Assembly: GCA_036559465.1 (NCBI GenBank)
Contig: DATBTC010000066.1
Location: 1-34,693, forward strand
Direction of reading: 5' to 3'
Length of the DNA stretch: 34,693 nucleotides
From: JAHFPN01 sp036559465
Lineage (GTDB): Bacteria > Pseudomonadota > Alphaproteobacteria > Rhizobiales > Xanthobacteraceae
Shown: piece by piece, positions 1 through 9,467 of the stretch
Position numbering within the stretch: the first letter of the stretch is position 1
Layout of the letters: each line of letters starts with the position of its first letter
Program-made: the position numbers and the translations under genes
Notes under the pieces: model-generated
Databases searched by the model: none
The model's input: only the letters and a program-made list of their open reading frames with translations
Told to the model about the DNA's origin: nothing

Positions 1-1
1 G

Positions 2-97
2 GTACTGGCGCTGGAGCCGGTCCGGCGCGCCTTGGAAGGACGCCCGCCCAAGCGTATCATCGTGGTTCCGCAGAGGATCGTGAATGTCGTGGCGTAA
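2..97 (+). CDS. leuS: leucyl-tRNA synthetase, C-terminal end (partial)
   Basis: Only the last 31 codons are in the window; the gene begins upstream. The frame reads ...LEGRPPKRIIVVPQRIVNVVA and then stops with TAA. This is the usual C-terminal strand of bacterial LeuRS, which charges tRNA-Leu in the cytoplasm. The stop lies 14 bp inside the following lptE gene, so the two are probably co-transcribed and translationally coupled; leuS-lptE-holA is a common alphaproteobacterial arrangement. Identification rests on a short tail plus the neighbourhood. Confidence 0.85.
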   Translation, partial: VLALEPVRRALEGRPPKRIIVVPQRIVNVVA

Positions 98-620
98 CTG
101 GATCGACGGCGCCGGCTGCCGCCTTGCCGCGATCGGCGCACTTTCGATCGCGCTCGCCGGTTGCTTTCAGCCCATGTACGGCGAACTGCCCGTTGGCGGC
201 GGGCCCTCGCTGCGCGACGCGTTGCGCGACGTCGAGATCGCTGAGATCGAAGGCCGCGTCGGCCAGGAGATCCGCAACGACATTATTTTCGAGCTCACCG
301 GCGGCGACGGTAATCCGACCGGCGCGCCGTTCAGGCTTACCATGACGATCTCGACCCGCACGCAGACTCCGATCGTCGATCCGACGACGGGCGTTTCCCA
401 AATCGATACCGTCGGGCTCACCGTTAATTATCGGCTCGTCGATGTCGCCTCCAAAAAGCTGGTGCTCACCGATTCCGCGCTCGCCCGCGTATCGGTCGAC
501 CGCAGCATGCAGCGCTTCGCGCGCCTGCGCGGTATCCGCGATGCGGAAAATCGCGCGGCCAAGGCGGTCGCGCAGCAAATCCGTGCGCGGCTGGCGACCT
601 ACTTCCTCACCCGAACCTGA
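84..620 (+). CDS. lptE: LPS assembly lipoprotein LptE
   Basis: A 178-residue predicted outer-membrane lipoprotein. In the Lpt pathway LptE plugs the LptD barrel that inserts lipopolysaccharide into the outer leaflet. A hydrophobic signal sequence (about residues 13-26) ends in the lipobox LAGC, making Cys27 the lipidated residue. The next residues, CFQPMYG, match the C-x-x-P-x-Y-G start of mature alphaproteobacterial LptE. The length is normal for the family. It overlaps the end of leuS and is followed 13 bp later by holA, the same order as in many proteobacteria. No competing start is better placed relative to the signal peptide. Confidence 0.9.
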   Translation: MSWRNWIDGAGCRLAAIGALSIALAGCFQPMYGELPVGGGPSLRDALRDVEIAEIEGRVGQEIRNDIIFELTGGDGNPTGAPFRLTMTISTRTQTPIVDPTTGVSQIDTVGLTVNYRLVDVASKKLVLTDSALARVSVDRSMQRFARLRGIRDAENRAAKAVAQQIRARLATYFLTRT

Positions 621-633
621 AGGCGCCCACGCC

Positions 634-1671
634 GTGGTGGCGCTGAAAGGCGCTGAGATCGAGCCCTTTCTCCTCCGGCCCGATCCGCGCCGGCCCATCG
701 TCCTGGTTTTCGGTCCCGATCTCGGCCTCGTGCGCGAGCGCGCCGATTCCATCGTGAAGGTCGCGACCGGCGGCAAAACGGACGACGCGTTTTCGGTGGT
801 CGCCCTGGAGGGCGATGTGATCGCCGCCGATCCGGCCCGCTTGTCCGACGAAGCGCGCACCATCGGCTTGTTCGGCGGCAATCGCGTGGTGCGCGTGCGC
901 GCCGGCAACAAGAGCCTCGCCGATGCATTGAAGCCTTTGCTTTCCGACCCGCCAGCAGGCGCCTTGATCGTCATCGAAGCCGGCGATCTCAAGAAAAATG
1001 CGCCGCTGCGCACGCTTTGCGAATCCTCGCCGGCCGCCGCGGCGATCCCCTGCTATGCCGATGGCGAGCGCGATCTGTTGCGCCTGGTGGAGCGCACCTT
1101 GAGCGGCGCAGGCATGTCGATCGATGCCGACGCGCGCGATGCGCTCGTCGGCCTGCTGGGCGCGGATCGTCTAGCGACGCGGGCCGAACTCGATAAGCTC
1201 GTGCTGTTCTCGGCCGGCAGCAAACGCATCGGGCTCGACGATGTGCAGGCGGTGATCGCCGACGCCTCGGCGCTTGCACTCGATGACGCGGTCGATGCGG
1301 CCGCTGCGGGCGATCCAGAAGCCGCGCTTACGGCGCTTGCCAAGACCCAGACTGCTGGAATTCCGGCAAGCGTGGTCCTCGGGGCCGCGATCCGGAACCT
1401 GGCGCTGCTGCACCGCTTGAGCCTCGAGCTTGAGCGTCTGGGAAGCGCGTCGGAGGTTGTCGATCGCACTCACCCCAAAATCCACTTCCGGCGTAAGCCT
1501 TTGATTGAAAGAGCACTTTCGCGCTTGGGGACGCTTGCATTGGCCGAAGCGCTGGTCGCTTTCGGCGGCGCCTCGCTTTCCGCGCGCCGCCAAGCCCCGC
1601 TTGCCGATGCGATCACCGAGCGCGCGCTGTTGTCGCTTGCGCGCATGGGCAAGCGGCGCGGTCGTGCTTAG
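634..1671 (+). CDS. holA: DNA polymerase III subunit delta
   Basis: A 345-residue HolA, the clamp-loader subunit that opens the beta sliding clamp. The N-terminus VALKGAEIEPFL followed by RRPIVLVFGPDLGLVRERAD is the typical start of the alphaproteobacterial protein, with the nucleotide-fold segment beginning near residue 20. The reading frame stays open upstream to 442, but that part overlaps lptE in another frame and does not resemble HolA. I therefore place the start at the GTG at 634; a second GTG at 637 is equally possible. It ends 14 bp before the convergent parB gene. Confidence 0.9.
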   Translation: MVALKGAEIEPFLLRPDPRRPIVLVFGPDLGLVRERADSIVKVATGGKTDDAFSVVALEGDVIAADPARLSDEARTIGLFGGNRVVRVRAGNKSLADALKPLLSDPPAGALIVIEAGDLKKNAPLRTLCESSPAAAAIPCYADGERDLLRLVERTLSGAGMSIDADARDALVGLLGADRLATRAELDKLVLFSAGSKRIGLDDVQAVIADASALALDDAVDAAAAGDPEAALTALAKTQTAGIPASVVLGAAIRNLALLHRLSLELERLGSASEVVDRTHPKIHFRRKPLIERALSRLGTLALAEALVAFGGASLSARRQAPLADAITERALLSLARMGKRRGRA

Positions 1672-1685
1672 ATCGACTCTATATA

Positions 1686-2564
1686 TTAAGTGCGGACGCC
1701 GAGACGGCGGCAGAGCGCGTCAAGCTGCTCGAGCGTTTTGTAGCGGATCCGCAATTCGCCGCCGCTGCCACGGTGCGCGATCTGTGCCACCAGCCCGAGC
1801 GCGTCGGTAAGCCGCTTCTCAAGTGCGGCCGTATTGGCGTCCTTGGCCTTGCGCGGCCGGCTCCGCCCCGGCTTGCCGCGCTCCACTGCCCGCTCCTGCG
1901 CGAGCGCCTCTGCTTCGCGAACGCTCAGGCCCTTGGCGATGATCTGGCGCGCGAGCTTTTCCGGGTCGCCATGCGCCAGAAGCGCGCGCGCGTGGCCCGC
2001 GGTCAATTTTCCATCGATCAGATAGCGCTGCACGCTTTTCGGAAGCTTCAACAGCCGCAGCGTATTGGCGACGTGGCTGCGGCTCTTGCCGACGACGCGG
2101 GCTAGATCCGCGGGCCCGTGGCCGAATTGCTCGGTCAGCGCCTCGTAGCCGGCCGCCTCTTCCATCGGGTTGAGATCGGAGCGCTGGACATTTTCAACGA
2201 TGGCGATCTCGAGCGCCTCGCGGTCGCCGATCTCCATCAGCAGGACCGGCACGTCGTGCAGCCCTGCCTTCTGTGCCGCCCGCCAACGTCGCTCGCCGGC
2301 GACGATCTCGTAGGCGTCTGCCTTGCCGCGCATGGTGCGCACGAGAATCGGCTGCAGGATGCCTTTTTCCTTGATTGATGCCGAAAGCTCCGCGAGTTCT
2401 TCCTCGGGATAGGTCTTGCGCGGATTGCGCGGGTTGGCTTTCAGGAACTCGATCGGCACGCGCCGCTGGCCGCGCGCGCGCTCGACCGCAGCGCTCTCGT
2501 CGCCGACGTCGCCGATCAGTGCGGCGAGTCCCCTGCCCAGTCGCGAGCGATGTTCTTCGGCCAT
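1686..2564 (-). CDS. parB: chromosome partitioning protein ParB
   Basis: A 292-residue ParB, the CTP-dependent DNA clamp that loads at parS, spreads, and stimulates ParA to segregate the new origin. Visible parts are the N-terminal RLGRGLAALIGD segment (ParA contact), the CTPase motif GERRWRA at residues 90-96, ENVQR at 124-128, a helix-turn-helix at roughly 145-172 (ADLARVVGKSRSHVANTLRLL) and a C-terminal dimerisation region. The frame stays open further upstream, but MAEEHRSRLGRGL is the normal N-terminus and leaves a 17-bp gap after parA. Its probable target sites, two parS copies, lie in this window at 3998 and 5980. Confidence 0.95.
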   Translation of the reverse strand: MAEEHRSRLGRGLAALIGDVGDESAAVERARGQRRVPIEFLKANPRNPRKTYPEEELAELSASIKEKGILQPILVRTMRGKADAYEIVAGERRWRAAQKAGLHDVPVLLMEIGDREALEIAIVENVQRSDLNPMEEAAGYEALTEQFGHGPADLARVVGKSRSHVANTLRLLKLPKSVQRYLIDGKLTAGHARALLAHGDPEKLARQIIAKGLSVREAEALAQERAVERGKPGRSRPRKAKDANTAALEKRLTDALGLVAQIAHRGSGGELRIRYKTLEQLDALCRRLGVRT

Positions 2565-2581
2565 GTTGGCTTTGCGCCCGG

Positions 2582-3388
2582 TCACGCGGCGGCGAGCGCG
2601 CGTTCGCGCTGCACGATTTCGGAAGCGAGCTTGAGGTACGCCTGCGCGCCGACGCACTTCAGGTCATAGAGCAGCACCGGCTTGCCATAGGACGGCGCCT
2701 CGGAGACGCGCACGTTGCGCGGAATGATGGTGTCGTAGACCTTGTCGCCCATGAACTGACGCACGTCGGCCACCACCTGATCGGAAAGATTGTTCCGCGC
2801 GTCGTACATGGTGAGCACGATGCCGTGGATGGTGAGCGACGGATTGAGCGTCGATTTCACCTGCTCCACCGTCTTCAGGAGCTGCGACAAGCCTTCGAGC
2901 GCGAAGAATTCGCACTGCAGCGGGACCAGGATAGAATCCGCCGCGGTCATGGCGTTGATGGTCAGAAGATTGAGCGACGGCGGGCAGTCGACCAGCACGT
3001 AGCTGTAGCCGCCTTCGCTCGCCGGCGGCACGGCGTCAATCGCCTTGCGCAGCCGGTGCGCGCGGTCGCGCTGCTGCGCGACCTCAAGCTCGAAGCCGGA
3101 AAGATCCATGGTCGCCGGCGCGATGTGCAGCTGCGGCACCGCGGTCTCCATCGCGATCGCGGTGAGCTTCTCGTCATTGGTCAAAGCGTCGTAGGTCGAG
3201 TGCGTGCGGCTTTTGCGGTCGATGCCGAGCCCGGTCGATGCATTGCCCTGCGGATCGAGATCGACGATCAGGACGCGCTCGCCGATCGCAGCCAGCGCGG
3301 TACCGAGATTGATCGCGGTCGTGGTTTTGCCGACGCCGCCTTTTTGGTTGGCGAGGGCGAGAACGCGAGGTCGCTTGGCTAGAATCAT
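2582..3388 (-). CDS. parA: chromosome partitioning ATPase ParA
   Basis: A 268-residue deviant-Walker ParA/Soj ATPase that forms the nucleoid-bound gradient moving ParB-parS complexes. The Walker A motif with the signature lysine, KGGVGKTTT, starts at residue 16; the Walker B segment reads LVDCPPSLN, and IVDLDPQGN is the A' motif. I chose the ATG at 3388 because GGGAG lies 8 nt upstream. A GTG at 3403 would add five residues. It is between rsmG and parB in the mnmE-mnmG-rsmG-parA-parB cluster, 15 bp after rsmG. Confidence 0.95.
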   Translation of the reverse strand: MILAKRPRVLALANQKGGVGKTTTAINLGTALAAIGERVLIVDLDPQGNASTGLGIDRKSRTHSTYDALTNDEKLTAIAMETAVPQLHIAPATMDLSGFELEVAQQRDRAHRLRKAIDAVPPASEGGYSYVLVDCPPSLNLLTINAMTAADSILVPLQCEFFALEGLSQLLKTVEQVKSTLNPSLTIHGIVLTMYDARNNLSDQVVADVRQFMGDKVYDTIIPRNVRVSEAPSYGKPVLLYDLKCVGAQAYLKLASEIVQRERALAAA

Positions 3389-3403
3389 CGGCCGAACTCC
3401 CAC

Positions 3404-4066
3404 CTAGTGCTGGCCTGCGACATTTTGACGCACTGCGCGCTCTAAGATTAGAATCCGTCCGCGCGGGTCCGTGCGACTGGAAAATGTCTCCGCAACGATG
3501 TTCCAAGATTTAGCGGCTTGGGTCAATTCGTTATCAACATCTTGACCCTTGAGAAAAACGCCGCGCGCCCCGCTACTTAGCCATGGTGTCGCGAGCTCCA
3601 GGAGCCGATCAAGCGGCGCCAGCGCCCGCGCGGTGACGATATCAACACTTCCCGCGAATCGTTCCGCTGCCGACTCGACCCTCTCATGATGGACTTTTGC
3701 CGACGCGCCGGTGATTCGGACGGCCTCACGCAGGAACGCGGCCTTGCGCGTGTCGCTCTCCACGAGATGCACGATCGCGTCCGGCGTCTCCGCGAGTGCA
3801 ATCGCAACGACGAGTCCGGGAAATCCGCCGCCGGATCCTAGATCAATCCAGCGCTTCGCCCCGGGCACGAACTCGATGATCTGCAGGCTGTCGGCGATAT
3901 GGCGGGTCCAGAGCTTCGGCAAGGTCGACGGCGCCACCAGCTGCACTGCCTTCTGCCAGCGCAGCAGCAAAGTCGCGAACACGTCGAGCCGCGCCGCCGT
4001 TTCACGTGAAACAGGCACAAGCTGCAGTGCTACTGCACGATCCTTCTGAAGTTCGGCGGAATTCAT
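3404..4066 (-). CDS. rsmG: 16S rRNA (guanine527-N7)-methyltransferase RsmG
   Basis: A 220-residue SAM-dependent methyltransferase (formerly GidB) that makes m7G527 in the 16S rRNA decoding region; its loss is known in other bacteria to give low-level streptomycin resistance. The SAM-binding loop IDLGSGGGFPGLV spans about residues 74-86. The start ATG overlaps the mnmG stop in an ATGA, implying translational coupling. Residues 19-23 (VSRET) are written with codons that also form a parS site on the DNA (3998-4013), so this N-terminal stretch carries a second, non-protein constraint. Confidence 0.95.
   Translation of the reverse strand: MNSAELQKDRAVALQLVPVSRETAARLDVFATLLLRWQKAVQLVAPSTLPKLWTRHIADSLQIIEFVPGAKRWIDLGSGGGFPGLVVAIALAETPDAIVHLVESDTRKAAFLREAVRITGASAKVHHERVESAAERFAGSVDIVTARALAPLDRLLELATPWLSSGARGVFLKGQDVDNELTQAAKSWNIVAETFSSRTDPRGRILILERAVRQNVAGQH
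3998..4013. promoter_or_regulatory. parS: parS site (15/16) inside rsmG
   Basis: The sequence CGTTTCACGTGAAACA matches the bacterial parS consensus TGTTTCACGTGAAACA at 15 of 16 positions; only the first outer base differs, and the inner 14-bp palindrome is perfect. It is embedded in the rsmG reading frame. ParB is encoded about 1.4 kb away. The inner palindrome is long enough that chance occurrence is very unlikely. Confidence 0.9.
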
Positions 4067-5913
4067 CCGGCGCGACGGCGTGCGTGCAACGCCACCAGCG
4101 CCAGCGCTGCCGGAGTCATGCCGTCGATGCGGTTGGCTTGCCCCAGCGTGGACGGCTGCACAGCGACGAGTTTCTGTCTGAGCTCGTTCGAAAGCCCCGG
4201 GATCGTCGCGTAGTCGATGCCGTCGGGCAGGCCCAATGCTTCCTCGCGCCGGAAACGCTCGATGTCGGCGCCCTGGCGCTCCAGATAAACCGCATACTTG
4301 GCGTCGGTCTCCAGCTGCTCGACGATCTTCGGCTCGATGGCGCCGAACTCGGTCCAGATGCGCGCGATGTCGGCTATGCAGAGATGCGGGTAGGAGAGCA
4401 ACTCATAGGCCGTGCGTCGTTGGCCATCGCGGTTCAGAACGAGTCCGAATCGAATGGCCTGGTCTGGCGTGATCGAGCGGGAGCGGGCGAGGGCGGTTGC
4501 CGCTTCAAGCTTCGTCATCTTCTCCGAAAACCGCGTCGCCCGGCTTGCGCCAACGCAGCCGATTTCGATCCCGCGCGGCGTGAGGCGCTGATCGGCGTTG
4601 TCGGCGCGCAGCCGCAGCCGGTACTCGGCCCGCGAGGTGAACATGCGATAGGGCTCGGTGATCCCGCGCGTGACGAGATCATCGATCATGACCCCGAGAT
4701 ACGCATCAGCCCGATCGAACATGATCCCGGCCTGTCCGCCGGCGCGGCGCGCGGCGTTAAGCCCGGCAACCAGGCCCTGAGCCGCCGCTTCCTCGTATCC
4801 GGTGGTGCCGTTGATCTGCCCGGCCAGGAACAGGCCCGGCAGCCTCTTGGTCTCGAGCGTCGGCAGAAGCTCGCGCGGATCCACATGGTCGTATTCGATG
4901 GCATAGCCCGGCCGCACCATGATCGCCCGTTCGAGGCCCGGGATCGTCGCGATCAAGGCGTGCTGAACTTCTTCGGGCAGGGAGGTCGAAATCCCGTTCG
5001 GATAGACAGTCGAATCCTCGAGCCCCTCGGGCTCGAGGAAAATCTGATGTCCTTCGCGGTCGCCGAAGCGGATGATCTTGTCCTCGATCGAGGGGCAATA
5101 GCGCGGCCCGCGGCTCTCGATCTGGCCCGAATACATCGGCGAGCGGTGGACGTTTCGGCGGATGAGGTCGTGGGTCGCCGCGGTCGTGCGTGTGATCGCA
5201 CAGGGCACCTGGCGGTTCTCGATCCGGTCGGTCAGCGCTGAGAACGGCTCTGGCGGATCATCGCCGGGCTGCAGCTCAAGGCCCGCCCAGTCGATGGTGC
5301 GGCCATCGAGGCGGGGAGGGGTCCCGGTCTTCAGTCGGCCGAGCGTGAATCCGAGGCGTGCGAGCGTCGCCGACAGACCAAGCGCCGGCGCCTCGCCCAC
5401 GCGCCCGGCTGGAATCTGCCGCTCACCGATATGGATCAGCCCGCGAAGAAATGTCCCCGTCGTCAACACCAAAGCGCCGGTGCTTATCTCGCGGCCATCG
5501 GCGAGCCGGACACCCACAGCTTTTCCACCGGCCTCGATCAGATCGTCGACCTCGGCTTCGATCACGCTGAGGTTCGCCGTCTCAGAAATCGCCTTCTGCA
5601 TCGCCGCCGCATAGAGCGCTCGATCGGCCTGAGCACGCGGTCCGCGTACAGCGGGACCCTTGCGACGATTGAGCACGCGGAATTGGATTCCAGCCGCGTC
5701 CGCGACCCGGCCCATGAGCCCGTCGAGCGCATCGATCTCGCGCACCAGATGTCCCTTGCCGAGCCCACCGATCGCCGGATTGCAGGACATGGTGCCGATG
5801 GTGGCGAAGCGATGCGTGATCAGCGCCGTGCGCGCGCCGAGCCGAGCTGAGGCTGCGGCTGCTTCGCAGCCCGCGTGCCCGCCGCCGACGACGATGACGT
5901 CGAAACGCTGCAT
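4063..5913 (-). CDS. mnmG: tRNA uridine-5-carboxymethylaminomethyl modification enzyme MnmG
   Basis: A 616-residue FAD-dependent partner of MnmE (also called GidA) that installs the cmnm5 group on U34 of tRNAs reading split codon boxes. The Rossmann motif VVGGGHAGCEAA begins at residue 8, and the conserved central segments YCPSIEDKI and LFLAGQINGTTGYEEAAAQG are present. The open frame continues to 5961, but MQRFDVIVVGGGHAG is the standard N-terminus and has GGAGG 5 nt upstream of the ATG at 5913. mnmE lies upstream, with parS in the gap; the stop overlaps the rsmG start. Confidence 0.96.
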   Translation of the reverse strand: MQRFDVIVVGGGHAGCEAAAASARLGARTALITHRFATIGTMSCNPAIGGLGKGHLVREIDALDGLMGRVADAAGIQFRVLNRRKGPAVRGPRAQADRALYAAAMQKAISETANLSVIEAEVDDLIEAGGKAVGVRLADGREISTGALVLTTGTFLRGLIHIGERQIPAGRVGEAPALGLSATLARLGFTLGRLKTGTPPRLDGRTIDWAGLELQPGDDPPEPFSALTDRIENRQVPCAITRTTAATHDLIRRNVHRSPMYSGQIESRGPRYCPSIEDKIIRFGDREGHQIFLEPEGLEDSTVYPNGISTSLPEEVQHALIATIPGLERAIMVRPGYAIEYDHVDPRELLPTLETKRLPGLFLAGQINGTTGYEEAAAQGLVAGLNAARRAGGQAGIMFDRADAYLGVMIDDLVTRGITEPYRMFTSRAEYRLRLRADNADQRLTPRGIEIGCVGASRATRFSEKMTKLEAATALARSRSITPDQAIRFGLVLNRDGQRRTAYELLSYPHLCIADIARIWTEFGAIEPKIVEQLETDAKYAVYLERQGADIERFRREEALGLPDGIDYATIPGLSNELRQKLVAVQPSTLGQANRIDGMTPAALALVALHARRRAG

Positions 5914-5932
5914 CACTTCCTCCAACACGCGC

Positions 5933-5961
5933 GATCTATCGGAGCCGAATCGGTCCGTCAA
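5933..5961 (-). promoter_or_regulatory. possible promoter upstream of mnmG
   Basis: On the minus strand TTGACG (5956-5961) resembles a sigma-70 -35 box. A weak TAGATC or ATAGAT lies 16-17 bp downstream, leaving a very short leader to the mnmG ATG. The -10 is poor, so this is a suggestion only. Confidence 0.25.
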
Positions 5962-5979
5962 AGCTCACTCCGCGTGCAC

Positions 5980-5995
5980 TGTTTCACGTGAAACA
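5980..5995. promoter_or_regulatory. parS: parS centromere site (perfect consensus)
   Basis: TGTTTCACGTGAAACA, an exact 16-bp match to the consensus ParB loading site, lies in the 124-bp gap between mnmE and mnmG. With the rsmG copy it gives two parS sites 2 kb apart, both within 10 kb of the candidate replication origin and within 5 kb of parA/parB. It sits about 20 bp upstream of the candidate mnmG promoter, so ParB spreading could influence mnmG transcription (inference). Confidence 0.97.
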
Positions 5996-6018
5996 AAACT
6001 GCCTCAGGCCGGGCGCCG

Positions 6019-6034
6019 TTAACCTTTCATTAAC
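6019..6034 (+). promoter_or_regulatory. CtrA-type box TTAA-N7-TTAAC
   Basis: TTAA (6019-6022), seven bases CCTTTCA, then TTAAC (6030-6034) is an exact match to the full binding consensus of CtrA, the alphaproteobacterial cell-cycle regulator. It lies 23 bp from the perfect parS, in the mnmE-mnmG gap. The motif is short and binding is not shown, but AT-rich tetramers in exact register are uncommon in DNA this GC-rich. Confidence 0.5.
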
Positions 6035-6037
6035 CAT

Positions 6038-7384
6038 CTATTTGCCGATGCAGAACGAGCGGAATATCTCGCCGAGAACCTCCTCGACGCCAATGCGCCC
6101 GGTGACGCGCCCTAACGCATTGGCGGCCATGCGCAATTCCTCGGCGATCAATTCCTCTTTGCCTTTCGATGCAATATCGACCGCAGCCTCAAGCCGCTTC
6201 AGCGCTTCAGCCAACGCCATTCGCTGCCGCTCCCGTGTCACCAGCGCCGGTTCGCCGCCGAGGGCCTCCGCTTCGCGCGCAAGTAACTCAAGCAAACGTT
6301 CCATGCCCGCGCCGGTCTTGGCGGAAATCGAAATCGAACCTTTATTCTGTATGCCTCGTTGCACTTCCGAATCGACCAAGTCTGAACCGATCAAATCCGC
6401 CTTGGTCCGTACCGCGATTGTCTTCGTGCCGGGCGGCGGCGCAGGCGAGGGGGCGCCCGCTTCTGTGAGCCACAGCACCAGATCGGCAGCCGCGGCGCGC
6501 GCTAGCGCCCGCTTCACCCCTTCAAGCTCAACCGGGTCCTTGGTCTCGCGCACGCCCGCCGTATCGACCAGCACGACCGGCACGCCCTTCAGATCAAGAG
6601 CGACCTCGATTGCATCCCGCGTCGTTCCCGGGATCGCCGAGACGATCGCCACATCGCGCTCTGCTAGCCGGTTCAAGAGCGTCGACTTCCCAACGTTTGG
6701 CGGCCCGGCAATCGCCACCACGAACCCCTCCCGCAGTCGCTCGCCACGTGGCGCATCGACCAAGACCGTGCGGATCCCGGCGGCCAACGCGCGGGCGATC
6801 TCGACCGCCGGCACCAGCAAGTCGTCGGGTACATCTCCTTCATCGGAAAAATCGATCCCGGCCTCGAGCCGCGCCATAACTTCCACGAGTCGTGCGCGCC
6901 AGGCTTCCACCTTTGCGGAAAGTGCTCCACGGAACTGAGCCATGGCCTGGCGCCGCTGCGCCTCGGTCTCGGCCGCGACCAGATCGCCCAGCCCTTCGAC
7001 CGCGGCAAGATCAAGCTTGCCGTTCAGCAACGCGCGCCGCGTGAACTCGCCCGCCACGGCCGGCCGGAAGCCGTCGATCCCGCCGAGCACTCGAAAGATC
7101 GCCGCGACCACCGCCCGCCCGCCGTGCAGATGCAGTTCCACCGTATCCTCGCCGGTCTCGCTCGCTGGACCCGCAAACCAGAGCACCAGACCATCGTCGA
7201 TCACCGCCCCGGTCGAAGAATCGCGAAAGACGGCGCGGACCGCTCGCCGCGGTTCGGGTACTTTTCCACCGAGCGTTTCGAGTCCGATTCGAGCCCTGCT
7301 ACCGCTGATGCGAACGATCGCGATCGCCGCCGGCAGCCTCCCGCTGGAGAGCGCGTAGATGGTGTCTTCACTCTGAAGCGGCAT
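6038..7384 (-). CDS. mnmE: tRNA modification GTPase MnmE
   Basis: A 448-residue MnmE (TrmE) that works with MnmG on U34 of tRNA. It has an N-terminal tetrahydrofolate-binding domain (about 1-118), a helical domain, and an inserted G domain with G1 GPPNVGKS (227-234), G2 TTRD (254-257) and G3 DTAG (274-277). The G4 position reads TKAD (327-330) instead of NKxD. The protein ends FCIGK, the conserved Cys-x-Gly-Lys tail of the family. A divergent gene begins 62 bp upstream. An N-terminal MPLQSEDTIYALSSG supports the ATG at 7384. Confidence 0.95.
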   Translation of the reverse strand: MPLQSEDTIYALSSGRLPAAIAIVRISGSRARIGLETLGGKVPEPRRAVRAVFRDSSTGAVIDDGLVLWFAGPASETGEDTVELHLHGGRAVVAAIFRVLGGIDGFRPAVAGEFTRRALLNGKLDLAAVEGLGDLVAAETEAQRRQAMAQFRGALSAKVEAWRARLVEVMARLEAGIDFSDEGDVPDDLLVPAVEIARALAAGIRTVLVDAPRGERLREGFVVAIAGPPNVGKSTLLNRLAERDVAIVSAIPGTTRDAIEVALDLKGVPVVLVDTAGVRETKDPVELEGVKRALARAAAADLVLWLTEAGAPSPAPPPGTKTIAVRTKADLIGSDLVDSEVQRGIQNKGSISISAKTGAGMERLLELLAREAEALGGEPALVTRERQRMALAEALKRLEAAVDIASKGKEELIAEELRMAANALGRVTGRIGVEEVLGEIFRSFCIGK

Positions 7385-7445
7385 CGCAAACCCGTCGGCG
7401 CCATCCCGTGTTAAGGCTCGTTAACAGCCCGGCTCCGGAACACCA

Positions 7446-9458
<2,013 letters not shown>

Positions 9459-9467
9459 CGCGCGGCC

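Noticed and set aside
57..1013. A 318-codon minus-strand frame over lptE and holA
   Set aside because: No domain is recognisable and both sense genes are clear.
2375..3382. A 335-codon plus-strand frame over parA and parB
   Set aside because: It is the antisense shadow of parA/parB.
4006..5241. A 411-codon plus-strand frame
   Set aside because: It is antisense to mnmG and partly rsmG, which are unmistakable. It is a shadow frame of high-GC codons.
7411..7425. TTAA-N6-TTAAC between mnmE and the DUF255 gene, resembling a CtrA box
   Set aside because: The spacer is six bases, not seven, which places the half-sites out of register.
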